A stretch of DNA of 64,000 nucleotides from Tribonema minus (Eukaryota; Sar; Xanthophyceae; Tribonematales; Tribonemataceae): assembly GCA_017506865.1 (NCBI GenBank), contig JAFCMP010000538.1, forward strand, positions 372,001-436,000. The letters are read 5' to 3'. Of the stretch, positions 52,801 to 63,878 are shown piece after piece; the first letter of the stretch is position 1; every line of letters begins with the position of its first letter. The notes under the pieces are model-generated. The model worked only from the letters and a program-made list of their open reading frames with translations. It was not told the origin of the DNA and did no database searches. Made by a program: the position numbers and the translations under genes.

Positions 52801-54143
52801 CAGTCATCTGTCAATGGCGCAATAGCACATGATTTTCACCGGCTGTGCGATGGCAAGCCCAACACTGTCAGCCTTGCCGTCGATGAAAAGGGCAATGTGT
52901 TTGGCGGGTTGGCGACGGTTGCCTGGGCGTCTCACTCATCTAGGAGCTGGCAGCCGGACCGTGCTGCATTTCTATTTTACGAGGGGAGTGGTTCCACTGC
53001 CATGCAGCGCTACTCTCAAGCTAGGAACAACATCCAGTCGGCTGTCTTCCACCACAGCAGCTATGGGCCTGTGTTTGGGAATGGCTACGACTTGGTCTTC
53101 ACCTTCATCGGGGGAACGATAACGCACACAAGCAGCACCCAGTCGTTCCAGCCCTTGCCCATCAAAGGCACCAGCGGCACTGTCATTGACCTCTTCGTCT
53201 GGCAAGTACCGCAGACCGGTGGCAGTGCCCCACTCAAGTTGTCACCCTCACCCCGCGCTGACGCCACAGCCTCACGTCAGCCTGTGTGCAACCTGAGCTA
53301 CAACAGCGACAGCGCACCACCACTGAAGCTCCGTGCCGACATGTCCAGCTTGACCGGTCCCGCCACTACCCTGAGCTTCCACTTTGGCCTCTGGCTCAAG
53401 GAGCAGCTGGACGCATTCGACAACGAGCTGCAGGCGGTTGAACGTCGTGCCGAGCTGTTTGCAGCAGAGAAGGCATTCTTGCAGCAGCTAGCACCAGAGG
53501 ACATAGACGGCCGCAAGCGAGCCTGGCTCGAAAAGGTGGGCACATACATTCGGGTACATAATGCTAACATGAAGGTACATGTACTGAAAGAGGGCGCAAT
53601 GTGACGTACTACTAGTAGTACTGCATGCGCACTGCATAGCTGCTCATTAAGAAGTACACGCACAGCCTGCGGTCTCTCTGCCAGTGGTGCTAGTAACTTG
53701 AAGTAACAGGGGCTTCATGTTGGATTTCAGAAGTGTATGCATCTATGCACATGATTAGGCCTGGATCCAGTCGCAGGTCTCTTGTAATGACAACTGTGTT
53801 TGGTGCATTCTTGTCGTATGCAGCTGCTCGCTTGCGCTTAACAGCACACCCAAAAACCGCTGTGTACGGCTAGCAACGAATTACTATGTGTGTGTTCGCC
53901 GCGCACATGCCATTGGATAATGTTGACATGGTGCAAATCACTGTGTATGCTGTAACAGTTGTCACCGGTATATTGATAGATACGTGCATGCACTCAAGAA
54001 TTTTCGAATATGTAAATTATTGTATGCCTTCCCGAAAGGATCAACAGCTGCTAGCCTCCACAAGCAAGCCACCCCTACATAGCCAGCACTAAGATAGTAA
54101 GCCTCGACCCCAACATGGTGATTGTTGATCAAGTATGTCAAGG
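49830..54143 (+). repeat. Segmental duplication, unit 2
   Basis: Direct-repeat partner of 40740-45303. Homology starts by TGGACCTGGACACACTGTAG and runs through exons and introns to GATCAAGTATGTCAAGG near 54143, where it stops abruptly at sequence that belongs to the downstream retroelement. Confidence 0.8.
50206..53535 (+). CDS. BTB-TLDc protein copy 2, open frame but missing its last exon
   Basis: Exons: 50206-50301 (MARNTGAYVASLPQDLQGME..), 51371-51454 (GIAQKWHELQMRTEALQMEM..), 52363-53535 (391 codons), all phase 0. Sizes of the first two exons match copy 1 exactly. The third encodes AYNPPEVLTLNVGGAKLLLK (BTB/T1), then TLDc (GLEIGWSAPWQLLYQSSVNG, FHRLCDGKPNTVSLAVDEKG, GNVFGGLATVAW, GPVFGNGYDLVFTFIGGTIT) and a C-terminal coiled coil (ELQAVERRAELFAAEKAFLQ). 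The frame is intact where copy 1 is shifted. The donor is GAAAAG|GTGGGC, weaker than copy 1's GTATGC. Read-through adds VGTYIRVHN.. to a stop at 53604. The expected 20-residue last exon is absent before the retroelement. Confidence 0.82.
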
Positions 54144-54911
54144 CCTGCACAAGGCGGCCAGACTCTTGCACGATGTGCTTGCTTACTTAGTACTCTTGCC
54201 GGTGCCCTGCTGCTCGGGCGAGCGGCAGGAGGAGGCAGCGAAGGAGGAGCCGCTGGCGGAGCGGCGGCGCGGAAGGCGAGGATGCACAGGGGACACTGAG
54301 GGCACAGCAGCACCGCACGCTCAACCTGTCGGCCTGGCTACAGCCGAGGACTAGAGAGCGGATTTTCGCTCCACCGCGGGCCTGAGGCGAACAAGGCCAG
54401 ACACGCAGCGTGGGTCGCCGGTGTAAGCAAGTAAGCCTCGCATTGATATTGCTAAAGCTACCTACGCACACAGCGACATCGGCCGAAGCACAAGAAGGGC
54501 AAACTAAAAAAAAACAAACAAAAAAAACAAAACATCAGACGATATCGCCGTCGACGGATCGGGAAGGGGGAACCTAGGGCACACTGGATCGCAGGGCAGT
54601 AGATAGCAGTTCACCAGATTAAGGTTTGAACGCTTGCTGACCAGCTTGATTTGCAGCCGCACAAGGGACCTCGCCTGGCAGAGACTGACTGCATTCAGCA
54701 CACGCACAGACACGACAGGACCACGACACTGCAGCGGCAAGGACACGAATTGCACAGCATTGCATTCAGCCCAGCTGCCTTGTGTTGGTCAGAGGCAGAG
54801 AGCTTGAGCACACCGACTCGTTCCACCACCGCTCGTTTCACGACGGCGGGAGAAGCACCTCAACAGATACACCGGAGCAGGACGGGATCTTGAACTGAAA
54901 GTGGTATAGTT
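54144..54911 (+). other. 5' untranslated region of the non-LTR element (inferred)
   Basis: No protein signal. An A-rich tract (CTAAAAAAAAACAAACAAAA) lies at 54504-54530. CGCGGTTGGCAGCCGCG plus CATTCGAGACC at 54929-54956, just inside the long frame, has an anticodon-arm-like stem and a B-box-like word ahead of a T run, but no full tRNA fold. Confidence 0.4.
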
Positions 54912-54961
54912 GTGCAGGGGAGTATTCGCGGTTGGCAGCCGCGCATTCGAGACCGAGCCTG

Positions 54962-54996
<35 letters not shown>

Positions 54997-57900
54997 CTCG
55001 CGCCTCAAAGTCGCCTTTCAAAGCTATGGCTCTCCACTGGCTTACCAGCCCTGCCTCACGTGGGGAGGGGTCACCTCTGAAACGCAAACGGGAACAGCGC
55101 AACCACGGGCTGAATACTGGCTTGTGGTGGTGGCAGGTCAAAGCTGCACGCCAATCTGACACACGCCGCAGACGCCGCCATGGTGTTGGCCGTTGGGTAC
55201 GCCTAGTGATACCGCCGCCGCCACCGATCCCGGGCCCGCCGCCAATCCCGGGCCCGCCGCCGATCCCGGGCCCGCCGCCGATCCCGGGCCCGCCGCCGAT
55301 ACCGGGCCCCCCGCCGATACCGGGCCCGCCGCCGATACCGGGCCCACCGCCGATACCGGGCCCGCCGCCGATACCGGACCCGCCACCGATACCCGGCCCG
55401 CCACCACCTCAGCTGATGGCCCAGAGCTCTAGACCGCGGCCGATGCCAGAGGTGCCAGTGTGCAGTCAGGTTGCAGAGCTGTGCAGAAGCATGCGCAGAC
55501 TACACTTGTCGTCAGCCGACTCGGACGAGCCTCAGGGCAGTGGCAGCCACGCGCACGTCAAGAAGCGCCGCCGCCATCTGTCTAGCCCAGGTGCCGCTAA
55601 TCACTGTGACAGGGGATGCTCACAGACGAAGCGCCCGCGGCATCAGCCTGCCAGTGACTCGGAGTCTCAAGCGGCGAGTTTACGGGAGGCACTGCCGCCA
55701 GCAGCGATGATTGTACTGAGCTTGGTGGTACTACCGCCACCAGCGGCAAATAAACGCCGTCGGGCGACACTGCCGCCGGATTCACCAGTAGCGACAACGC
55801 CAATGCCAAAACGACGTTCGCGGCGGAAAACGCCTTTAGTGACGGCTGCCACTGCCGCACCAGCGGCGGGGCCCGCACCGGCCAACCCGGTGGTTGCACA
55901 GCCACGGACGACTGTCACAGCCGCCGCTGCATGCGGTCGCAAGGTTACCTCCGACTTAACGGCGGCGGCAACGCCACGTGCGGCAGACATGGTGCCAAAA
56001 CCGCCGGCAGGCGCTGCCGCATCAGATGGCCAACGCGGGGCAGCTGCATCCCGGCGGGGTCGGCGTCGCGGCGCCAGCGCCGGGCCGCCCCTGGGACGCC
56101 TCGGAAGCATTGGCAGCATCAACCGCCCAGAGTCGCCGTCTGGCAAACTGAGTGCGCTGGCAAAGGCGGTCACCACGACCGTGCCCGTACCGATGGAAGT
56201 TGGCGAACCTACCAGTGGGCCAGCGGGTCACCAGAGACGGATCACGTCGCGGCCTTCGCAGCCAGCTAGCAGCGGCGCCTCTCCCCAGTGGCATCCCGGT
56301 CCTCAGCCGATGGAGGTCACCGCAGCGGAAACCCCATGTACTGCAGACATGGTGACAACAGCACCAGCGGCCGCAGCGGCTGCTGCACCGGGCGGCGAAC
56401 GTGGGGCGGCTGCACCCCGGCGGGGTCGGCGCCGCGCCAGCGCCCAAAGCACTGGCAGCGTCACCCGTCCAGAGCCACAGTCTGGCGGTGCGCTGGCAAA
56501 GCCGGTCACCGTGACCATGCCTGTACCGATGGAAGTTGGCGAACCTGGGCCGGCGGGTCACCAGAGACGAATCACGTCCCGGTCTTTGCAGCCAGCTGGC
56601 AGCGGCGCCTCTCTGTCAGGCGGCAGCGTCACCTCTGACGGTAACAGTCGCAACGGGCACCCAATATCCGGCATCACCGCTATGACAGTTTTGGCGCCCG
56701 CCAAGACACCCGCTGCCAACCGGAAGGTCAATATCCCGGGGCTGGACTGCCGCATGTGCGACAAGTTCATAGTGCGAGCAAATCCTCAGGCCCCGGGAAA
56801 GAATTGCCCAGCGGCACACGCATGTGCACACCAGCGCACGCGCCACACAGGGAAAGGGAAGCAATTTGCAGAACTGCATGTTCAGCTTTTCCTAGACCAC
56901 CGACCAATATACGGCGGCCTAGAGCAGGTCTGCGACGGGTGCGGCAACCTCTTCATCAGACGCACAGCAGCAAGCGCCACGACACCATCTGGTGATCTAG
57001 GGGCCCTGGACCAGTGCGACGCGTGGCGCTGCGCCGACTGCCTCGCAGGCCCGGTCGCCGCGACAGCATGCACACTGTCAGGCTGTGACCGTGCATCAGG
57101 CCATGATCACATTGCTGACATACACACCCGACCAACGACATGCGCGGCGGCAGCGGGTGGTGCAGCTGTTGGTGGGGGGAATAGCCTGAAGCCAACAGCC
57201 GCGCTGCTCGCCGCCGCTAGCAAATGTGGTCCCATACGCAAATTCCTCGGATGCGAGCACCTGGGGGTAGACCCCAGGCAAGCCCATGCATCTACGTTGG
57301 ACGGTGTGGCAGATGCGCCGCTGCCGAGACTGACCCGGAGCAGCACAATGGGTGTGCTGCCTGGCGAAAGTCGTGCTAGCGATAGCGGCGCAACGATGTC
57401 AAGCAACGATCGTGTGCCCAGCACACCTGGCAGTGCCGCAGCTGCTGTCGCAGCGGGCGCTCAGTCTAGCGAATGCCCCAGGGACCCGACGGGATCACAC
57501 TGGCAAGGCCTGCTGGGGGCGGCTGGCGCACTCGCGCGCAGGGTACGTGCACTGGCCCTTGCCCCCAATCGGGCACGCGTCACGGTGCTTTGCGCTTGGC
57601 CGACGGGTACCAAGCTTGGACCCTGCCGCACGTCACGCCGACTGCATATGCGGCCGGCGCCCAGCGACGCGCCAGCAACACAGACCCTGCTGGGCCGGAC
57701 TTCCTGCGCACCGCTGGTGAGTCAGATGCATGACCTGACGGTCACGTTCAGCTTGCTCTCCCTCCGAGAAGAAGGTAATGACCTGGCAACGGTGTTTGAC
57801 CAACTCTCCCTTAGGGAACCGGTCGTTGCCAGGTCGCCTCGCCAGCCAGCCGGGAAACGTGGTGAGTCAGACGTAACGCAGGCTGGTGATAACAGCACCC

Positions 57901-60900
57901 ACGCAACAATGACCGAGACAGCACCTGTCACGGCTATGGTTGCCAGTGGAAAGCGCAGTCGACGCAGAGGTAAACACAGACGGCGGACGCAGGAGCGACA
58001 GGCCCAGTGCGACAATTCTCGTGCACCCCTGGCACCAGCCACCACACCGCCGAGGGGCGGTGCCTCTGCCCCCTCAGCACCAATATCCGGGCCGGCGAAG
58101 GTCACCACCGTGACGGTGGCGACCCGGATACCCTCAACCGTGTGCCATACAGTCACCGTGGAGGAGCAGCAAGACGCGCTGGCAAAAGCCACCAACTATG
58201 GTTTTCCCACTTGGCACACGGGCCTGCAGGCACTCCACAAACAGGCGCTTGGGGAAAACACAGCGACGCTAGCACGTGGTGGGGAGCTTCGCCCCGTGAG
58301 CAACGTGGGCAACGGCAACTGCCTGATTCATACAGCTCTACACGGCATAGACAGCGTCGCAGTTGAGCACGGACTGCCGGCCCCAGCACTGGTGATTGCC
58401 ATGCGAGAGGCACTGCTGGACGGGATGGTGGCATACGTCACGCAGGGGGCGGGCAAACAAGGGGCCAGCATGTCATCGATGCGTCAACTGACCGCGCATG
58501 CAGCAGCCCAACCTGCGTGTACACGTGAACAATTCGACACGTACGGGACACGCGCTCGCTGCCTCGCAATCGAGTACGGCACAAATGAAACGGACAGCGC
58601 GGACAGCGGGCACACGCTCCTGCTGCAACGCCTACAGGAAGAGGGCGTGTGGGGACGGCCCCTCGGTTTGTCTGTGTGGGCCATTGTTGCAGCGGTCTAC
58701 GCGGTCTCGGTGACGGTGTGGCAGGCCGAGCCTCAGGCCACTGGCAGCACGCAAAAATCAACAGGGCTGGTGCTGGCACAACTGATGGGGCTGCCAGCGG
58801 TATTCGCACCGGCAACTCCAGCTCAGCCTGACTGCCATCTGGATGTGCTGTGGACGCCGCCTGGGCTATATACAAATGTGGGACACTTTGAACTGCTTGT
58901 CGCCCCTGCGGCAGCTCCGCCCTTGCCAACCACTATGACAGCGTCGGCGACCACTCAAGCTAACAGCACCCACATCACGGCTCCGAGTCGGACACAGCCC
59001 CGTACTGCGCTGCAGTTGCCACAGCAGCCTGAGCCACTGAGGTGTCCTTTATGCACACTGGCATTTTGGCAGCTTGGTCAGAAAGAGGACAGCAAACAGC
59101 GAGGCAAACTGTCAGCTGCGAGCCGCATGGCACCGGTAGTGGCCCACTTCAACGGTGGTAGCTGCACGAGGTCGATGCTGAACCCTGAGGCGAGCACATC
59201 ACACTGTCAGCAAAATCTGGCGGCAGCATACGCCAAGGGCATCCGGCAGCAGGTTGATCACGACCCATCCGGTGACCGTGCCCCTTCAGGCAGCAGTACC
59301 TGCAACACTGGGGCACACCATGCCAAGCGTGTGCAGGAGATGAGCACCATGTATGGTTGCACGGCAGAAGACTTCCTACGGGCGGTAAGGAAGCTGAGTG
59401 CATGCACAGGTGCCTGCGGTCTGGTCCATATGTCAGCCAGCGCGGGGCAGAGGCAATGCGCGCTGACCTCGCCATGCCACACGTGTCGACGGAATGGAAG
59501 CGCCCCCACGCGCGCACGCCCGGCAGTACCCCCGGGCCAGTCCGAGGGCGGGGGTGCGGGTAGCGACGGCGCGGCCGCGGCGGCGGGGGCTGCCGCAGCG
59601 ACACCTCCAAAGCCACCGGCGGTGCCGGCTAGTGGCGCTGCCAACTCAAAGTCCAGCAAGAAACGCCCGGCGGCCACGGCAACCGGCGCGCAACGCCGGC
59701 GCCGAACGGCAGCTGCTGCAGCACCGCCTGGCAGCGCCGGCAGCCGCACTCAGTCTAACAGCCTAAGGCTGCAGGACAGCAGCCCCCCCCACGGGACGGC
59801 CGTGGGATGGGCGGACATGGACTTGGACCCGCCGGACGATGCCGCGTCACCGCCCCCCCCGACCACCACCACCAGTGGCAGGCCCTCAAAGCCCCAGTCA
59901 CGAGCATCCCTGGCTTGGGACCTCTCGACGCCCTCGGTCGTCCACGCACTTGACCAGACCAATGAGGCGGATCTACTGCTGCTACGGTTCACCACGACTG
60001 CCAACCCCTTCCGCACTCAGCTGCAGTGCACCCAGTGGGCACGGCTAGTGGAGCACGCCACACGACTACTGGCGGACGCCACAGACAGTGCACGTGAGGC
60101 GGCACGGGTGCGCCTCCACCATGGTGCCGGGGCGTTTGCTCATCAGGTTTCTCAGACTCTAGTGCAGCGCGGCTACAGGCTGCTGCACCTGCTAGCAGCA
60201 ATGGCCTTTGGTAGGCAACCGGAGGGAACCGGTATGCCGCCTGCGGCCCGGCTGGCAGCGTTGCTGTCTGGCGACTTTGCGGAGCTACTGAGAAAGACGC
60301 TGTCAGCAGCAGCGGCGCTGCGGGCCCCCAAACCAAACAACGCAGCTACGGCGTCGGCACAAACGAACTTCGATGCCGACTGGACGGAGGCTGACTCCAG
60401 GCAGCAAACAGCATGCGCTGCCCTCTCAGGCAAGCGACGGGGGGTAGGCCTGGCTGCCGCACGACTAGAGGCGCGTGAAGCATGCGCCCCAGCAGACGAG
60501 GTCACGGCACAGGTGCTGGCAGCAAAGCACCCTGAAACTGGCACCCGGCCCGGGGTAGTCGATACGCCAATGGAGCAAGTGCGCGGCCTGGTACGCGACG
60601 CCCGGCGGCACTGCTTGCACGGCGCAGGGGTGGCAACGACCGCCGGGCCCGCTGGCAGCGGCAGTCCCGTCTTCGAATCGGGTCAGGCGCATGATCGCAG
60701 CGATAGGCCTGAGGATGCTGCCAGCGCAGCCGGACGGCGCCTCGAGGTGGAGGCGACAGACATACTGTCGACCTTGTCCGCAGCAGGGGCGGGGAAGGCA
60801 GGAGGGCTGGACGGCCTACGCTATGAACACCTCTTGATGGCCGCTGGGCCTGGTGCACCAGTGAAAGCAGCCACCCGCCCCGTGGGCAGTGCCTCGCCAG

Positions 60901-63878
60901 GACTAGCTGGTGATTCAGAATCGGATGTGATGGAACCGGCATTCGCCCATCACCTGGCCAAGGTGTTCACGACGCTGCTTGTTGAGCCCGAACTGCTGCC
61001 GGAGCAATCGCAACGGCTTCTCCGCGCCGCGGCCCTCTCAGGCATAGGACAGAAGCGGCGTCCGATCGCCTGCTCCAGTGTCTGGCGCAGACTCCTCGGG
61101 TCCACAGCGGCACGGGGTGTCAAGGGCAAAATATCGGGGCTGCTGGCCTCCATGTCGCAGTTTGGCGTAGGATACCGGTCTGGCGTCGAGCATGTGGCAG
61201 CGCGCGCGCGCGTGTGGCACGAGCTGTATGGCACCACAATCCAGCTGGACTGTGAGAACGCATTTAACAGTGTGGATCGCGCCGCCATTGTGCGGGGACT
61301 TATGCTCTTCTGTCCGGAGCTGCTCCCGCACTTTGAGTCCGTATACTGTGGTGACACTGCCCCAGAGATGCGAGTGGAGGTGAACGGTGAAGCTCGCATT
61401 ATCTGCTCCCACCTAGGGTGCCAGCAAGGGGACCCTCTAGGGCCGCTGTACTTTGCAGTGGCAGCGGCATTCCTACTCTTCTACCCTGATGGAGTGAGTG
61501 CGACGCCCGGCAGTATGCCGGCCTACGGCCACAGCACAGCGGAACCGCCAGCCCCGCACTGCGCTTTCCTGGATGACCTCAACGTGCTGCAAGCTGCCTA
61601 CTTCGACGATGCAGCGGCCGCTGGGGTGGCAGAGGTGATCCGTCGGCTTGCGGCAGGGGGCCTACGCGTTCGACCAGACAAGTCGCTGGCCATTGCCATG
61701 CGCGGCACAGTGTTTGATGAAGCGGCCAGAGCACGCCTGCGCGCCCTTGACATACCGTTTGTGGACGCCACCATGCCAGAATCCAGTCAGGGCTTTACGT
61801 CGGTCGGGGTACCGGTAGGGCACCCAGCCTATGTGCATGCTGCCATGAGCAAGCATCTTGTTGACGCAGGGACATGGCGATTGTCGTGGCAGCTAGCTGG
61901 GATGGCGCGGCATCACCTACAGGCAGCACAATTCATTCTGCGCAGGTCACTGACAAAGCGCATGGGCTTCTTAGCTCGGGTCGTTGACACGGCTTTGAGT
62001 GAGACATGGCTGCACGCATTTGACGGGTTCTGTGCATGGACGCTTGAACGCATGCTGCACCTGCACGGCTGCGCTACCGCGGCAGTCATGAAGTCACACC
62101 TGCTGGCCGCCTGCACTGCTGGTGACAATGAGGTAGCCAGCAGTGGCAGCGTGCTGGTATTGCCGCGCTTGGGCCCGCCAGAACTCACGGACATCGCAGT
62201 GCCACTGCGGGCGTCACGGTTGCCGGAGCGACGAGGCGGTCTGGGCATGCCGCTTTTGGGGCTACTGGCACCAGCCGCATACACGGCCCAGGCATGCACA
62301 ACACTGCGGCCTGCAATAATTCATGCCACTGTGGCAGCAGGGGCCCTGAGGCTCGGCACTGACGAACACGGCGCAGTCACCTGGTTCGCGCAGCACTCAT
62401 GCGCAATACGCGAGGACCAGGGACTGCCGCCAATCATCGAGGCCGTGCGACGCTCTACGCGAGCGCTGACAGCTGATGGCGGCGAAAAATCACGCACAGC
62501 TGTGGCCGAGCAGCTCCCAGCATCGTTGCTACGGTGGGCAGCGGATACAACGGCCGCAGCGTCGACGCTCCCCACTGCGGTGCAAGCGATCTACGCCGCA
62601 ACTGCCGTCACGGAGACGGGGACCACTGAGCCAGCCCCACACACCCACGGCATTGTGCCTGGCGCCGAGGCGGCCGCTGCGGCGGCGACCGTACCTGGCC
62701 CTCAAGCCGCTGCCGCGGCTGCCTCTTCCACGCCCGCTAAAACACAAACTAGCGCGGAAGAAAGCAGCTGCAGCGGCGGGCAGGAGGACGACGACGACGA
62801 CTGGGAGGCCTATGCTGACGAGATCTGCAGAAAGGTAGTGCCCCGCCGCCGGCGCGGTCACTTCACGCACGGACTACAAGCCGGCCTTTCAAATGTTCTT
62901 CGACGTCAATACGAGGACTGCCTGGTGGAGGACCTAGAGGCTGCCTCGGCTGGTGCCGTGGGCAAGCCGACGCAGGCTACACTTATTGGTGACTTGCGTG
63001 ACACCAGCCGCCGCCGCCAACAGGCTAGCGCGCGGGTCCTGGCGCAGCTGCGCAGCCAGCGTGCGTCCGGGGCAATGGCGTGGATGAGCGTGCCACCCGC
63101 TGCCAATGACCGCCCGGGTGCGGCGCCCATGTCCAGTATGGCAGCAGCCACGATGATTATGGTTGCGATCTTTATAGACGGGTGGGGCATACAGGGCGAG
63201 GTGTGCCCATGGCGGTGCAGTGACGTGAGCCCCACCTCCACGCATGCGATCAGCTGCCCCAGCCAGCACATACGGGGGCACAACGCGACACACACTGCCC
63301 AAAAGCGGTGCCTACAGCGCATCTTGAGACAGCACCATGTCTCTATTGTCCGCAATGAGGACGCTAGCGTCTTCAAGGTACCGGGGTATCGGGCGGACAC
63401 AGTCATTGACCCAGGGTGTCTGCACTTTAGCAGTGCATACCGTAACAAGGGAATAGTGCTAGACACAAGTGTGCGCGCACCCACAGCGAGCTCGTACCTG
63501 ACAGGCAAAACAAATGCCTCGAACACGGACGGCTATGCTGCTGGGGTGGGGGAGGACGCGAAGGTCAAGCACCACACCGGCACCTTGACGTCATCTTGGG
63601 CTTTTGTGCCATTCGTGCAGGAGTCGTACGGACGGCTGGGCAAGCAGACAAGCCTTTTTGTTAAGGAGTTGGCAATGCACTCAGCACTGTGCTCAGGGGG
63701 GGGGAAGGCAGATGTGTTACGCAAGGCCGGGTTAGCTAAGCGTCAGATCCACATTGAGCTGAGCATATCGCTGGCGCGGGAGTTGGCGGAGCGCGTCATG
63801 GCATACACACGTGGAGCGCGAATGCTGGGCTGTGTTGCGGCGCCGGTATCCAAACTCCTAGGGCACAGCGCAGACTAG
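54912..63878 (+). CDS. Retrotransposon polyprotein: zinc fingers, OTU-like protease, reverse transcriptase, restriction-like endonuclease (up to 2988 aa)
   Basis: One frame runs from ATG 54912 to TAG 63878. The ATG at 55026 (MALHWLTSPASRGEG) is an alternative start past a 30-T run coding poly-Phe. In order (numbered from 54912): a (PPPIPG)n region; two ~100-residue repeats around PVPMEVGEP; Cys-rich fingers (CRMCDKF near 613, CDGCGNLF near 674); an OTU-like domain with NVGNGNCLIHTAL (Cys 1137) and GHFELL (His 1325); a C2H2-like finger (RCPLCTLAF, near 1377). The RT has GGLDGLRYEHLL, KRRPIAC, QLDCENAFNSVDR (Asp 2113), GCQQGDPLGPLYFA and FLDD (2219-2222). At the C-terminus come CPWRC..HAISC and RADTVI..IVLDTSVRAP..FVPFVQESYGRLG, the zinc knuckle and PD-(D/E)xK nuclease of RLE LINEs. 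It should nick and copy itself by target-primed reverse transcription. The frame is intact, so it may be active. Confidence 0.88.
54967..54996. repeat. 30-base T run at the head of the retrotransposon ORF
   Basis: Thirty consecutive T (ten Phe codons) lie between the two possible start codons. A length change not divisible by three would disconnect the 54912 ATG from the rest, which argues for 55026 as the real start. Confidence 0.75.
55206..55400 (+). repeat. 18-bp coding minisatellite, (PPPIPG)n
   Basis: About ten tandem copies of CCGCCGCCGATMCCGGGC encode PPPIPG hexapeptides, one varied to PPPIPD. Units fall into ATCCCG-type and ATACCG-type blocks, showing local homogenisation. Confidence 0.9.
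55975..56625 (+). repeat. Internal tandem duplication in the retrotransposon ORF
   Basis: Two ~0.3-kb in-frame repeats encode related segments: ADMV, RGAAA(S/P)RRGRRR, PVPMEVGEP, GPAGHQRRITSR and QPA(S/G)SGAS occur in the same order in both (about 55985-56290 and 56343-56625). Confidence 0.8.

Noticed and set aside
54920..54996. tRNA-like structure before the T run
   Set aside because: An anticodon-type stem and a TTCGAGACC word are present, but there is no T stem, variable loop or acceptor pairing.
54912..63878. Retrovirus-like or group II/retron origin of the large RT ORF
   Set aside because: No LTRs, integrase or RNA domains; C-terminal CCHC plus restriction-like nuclease fits RLE-type LINEs.
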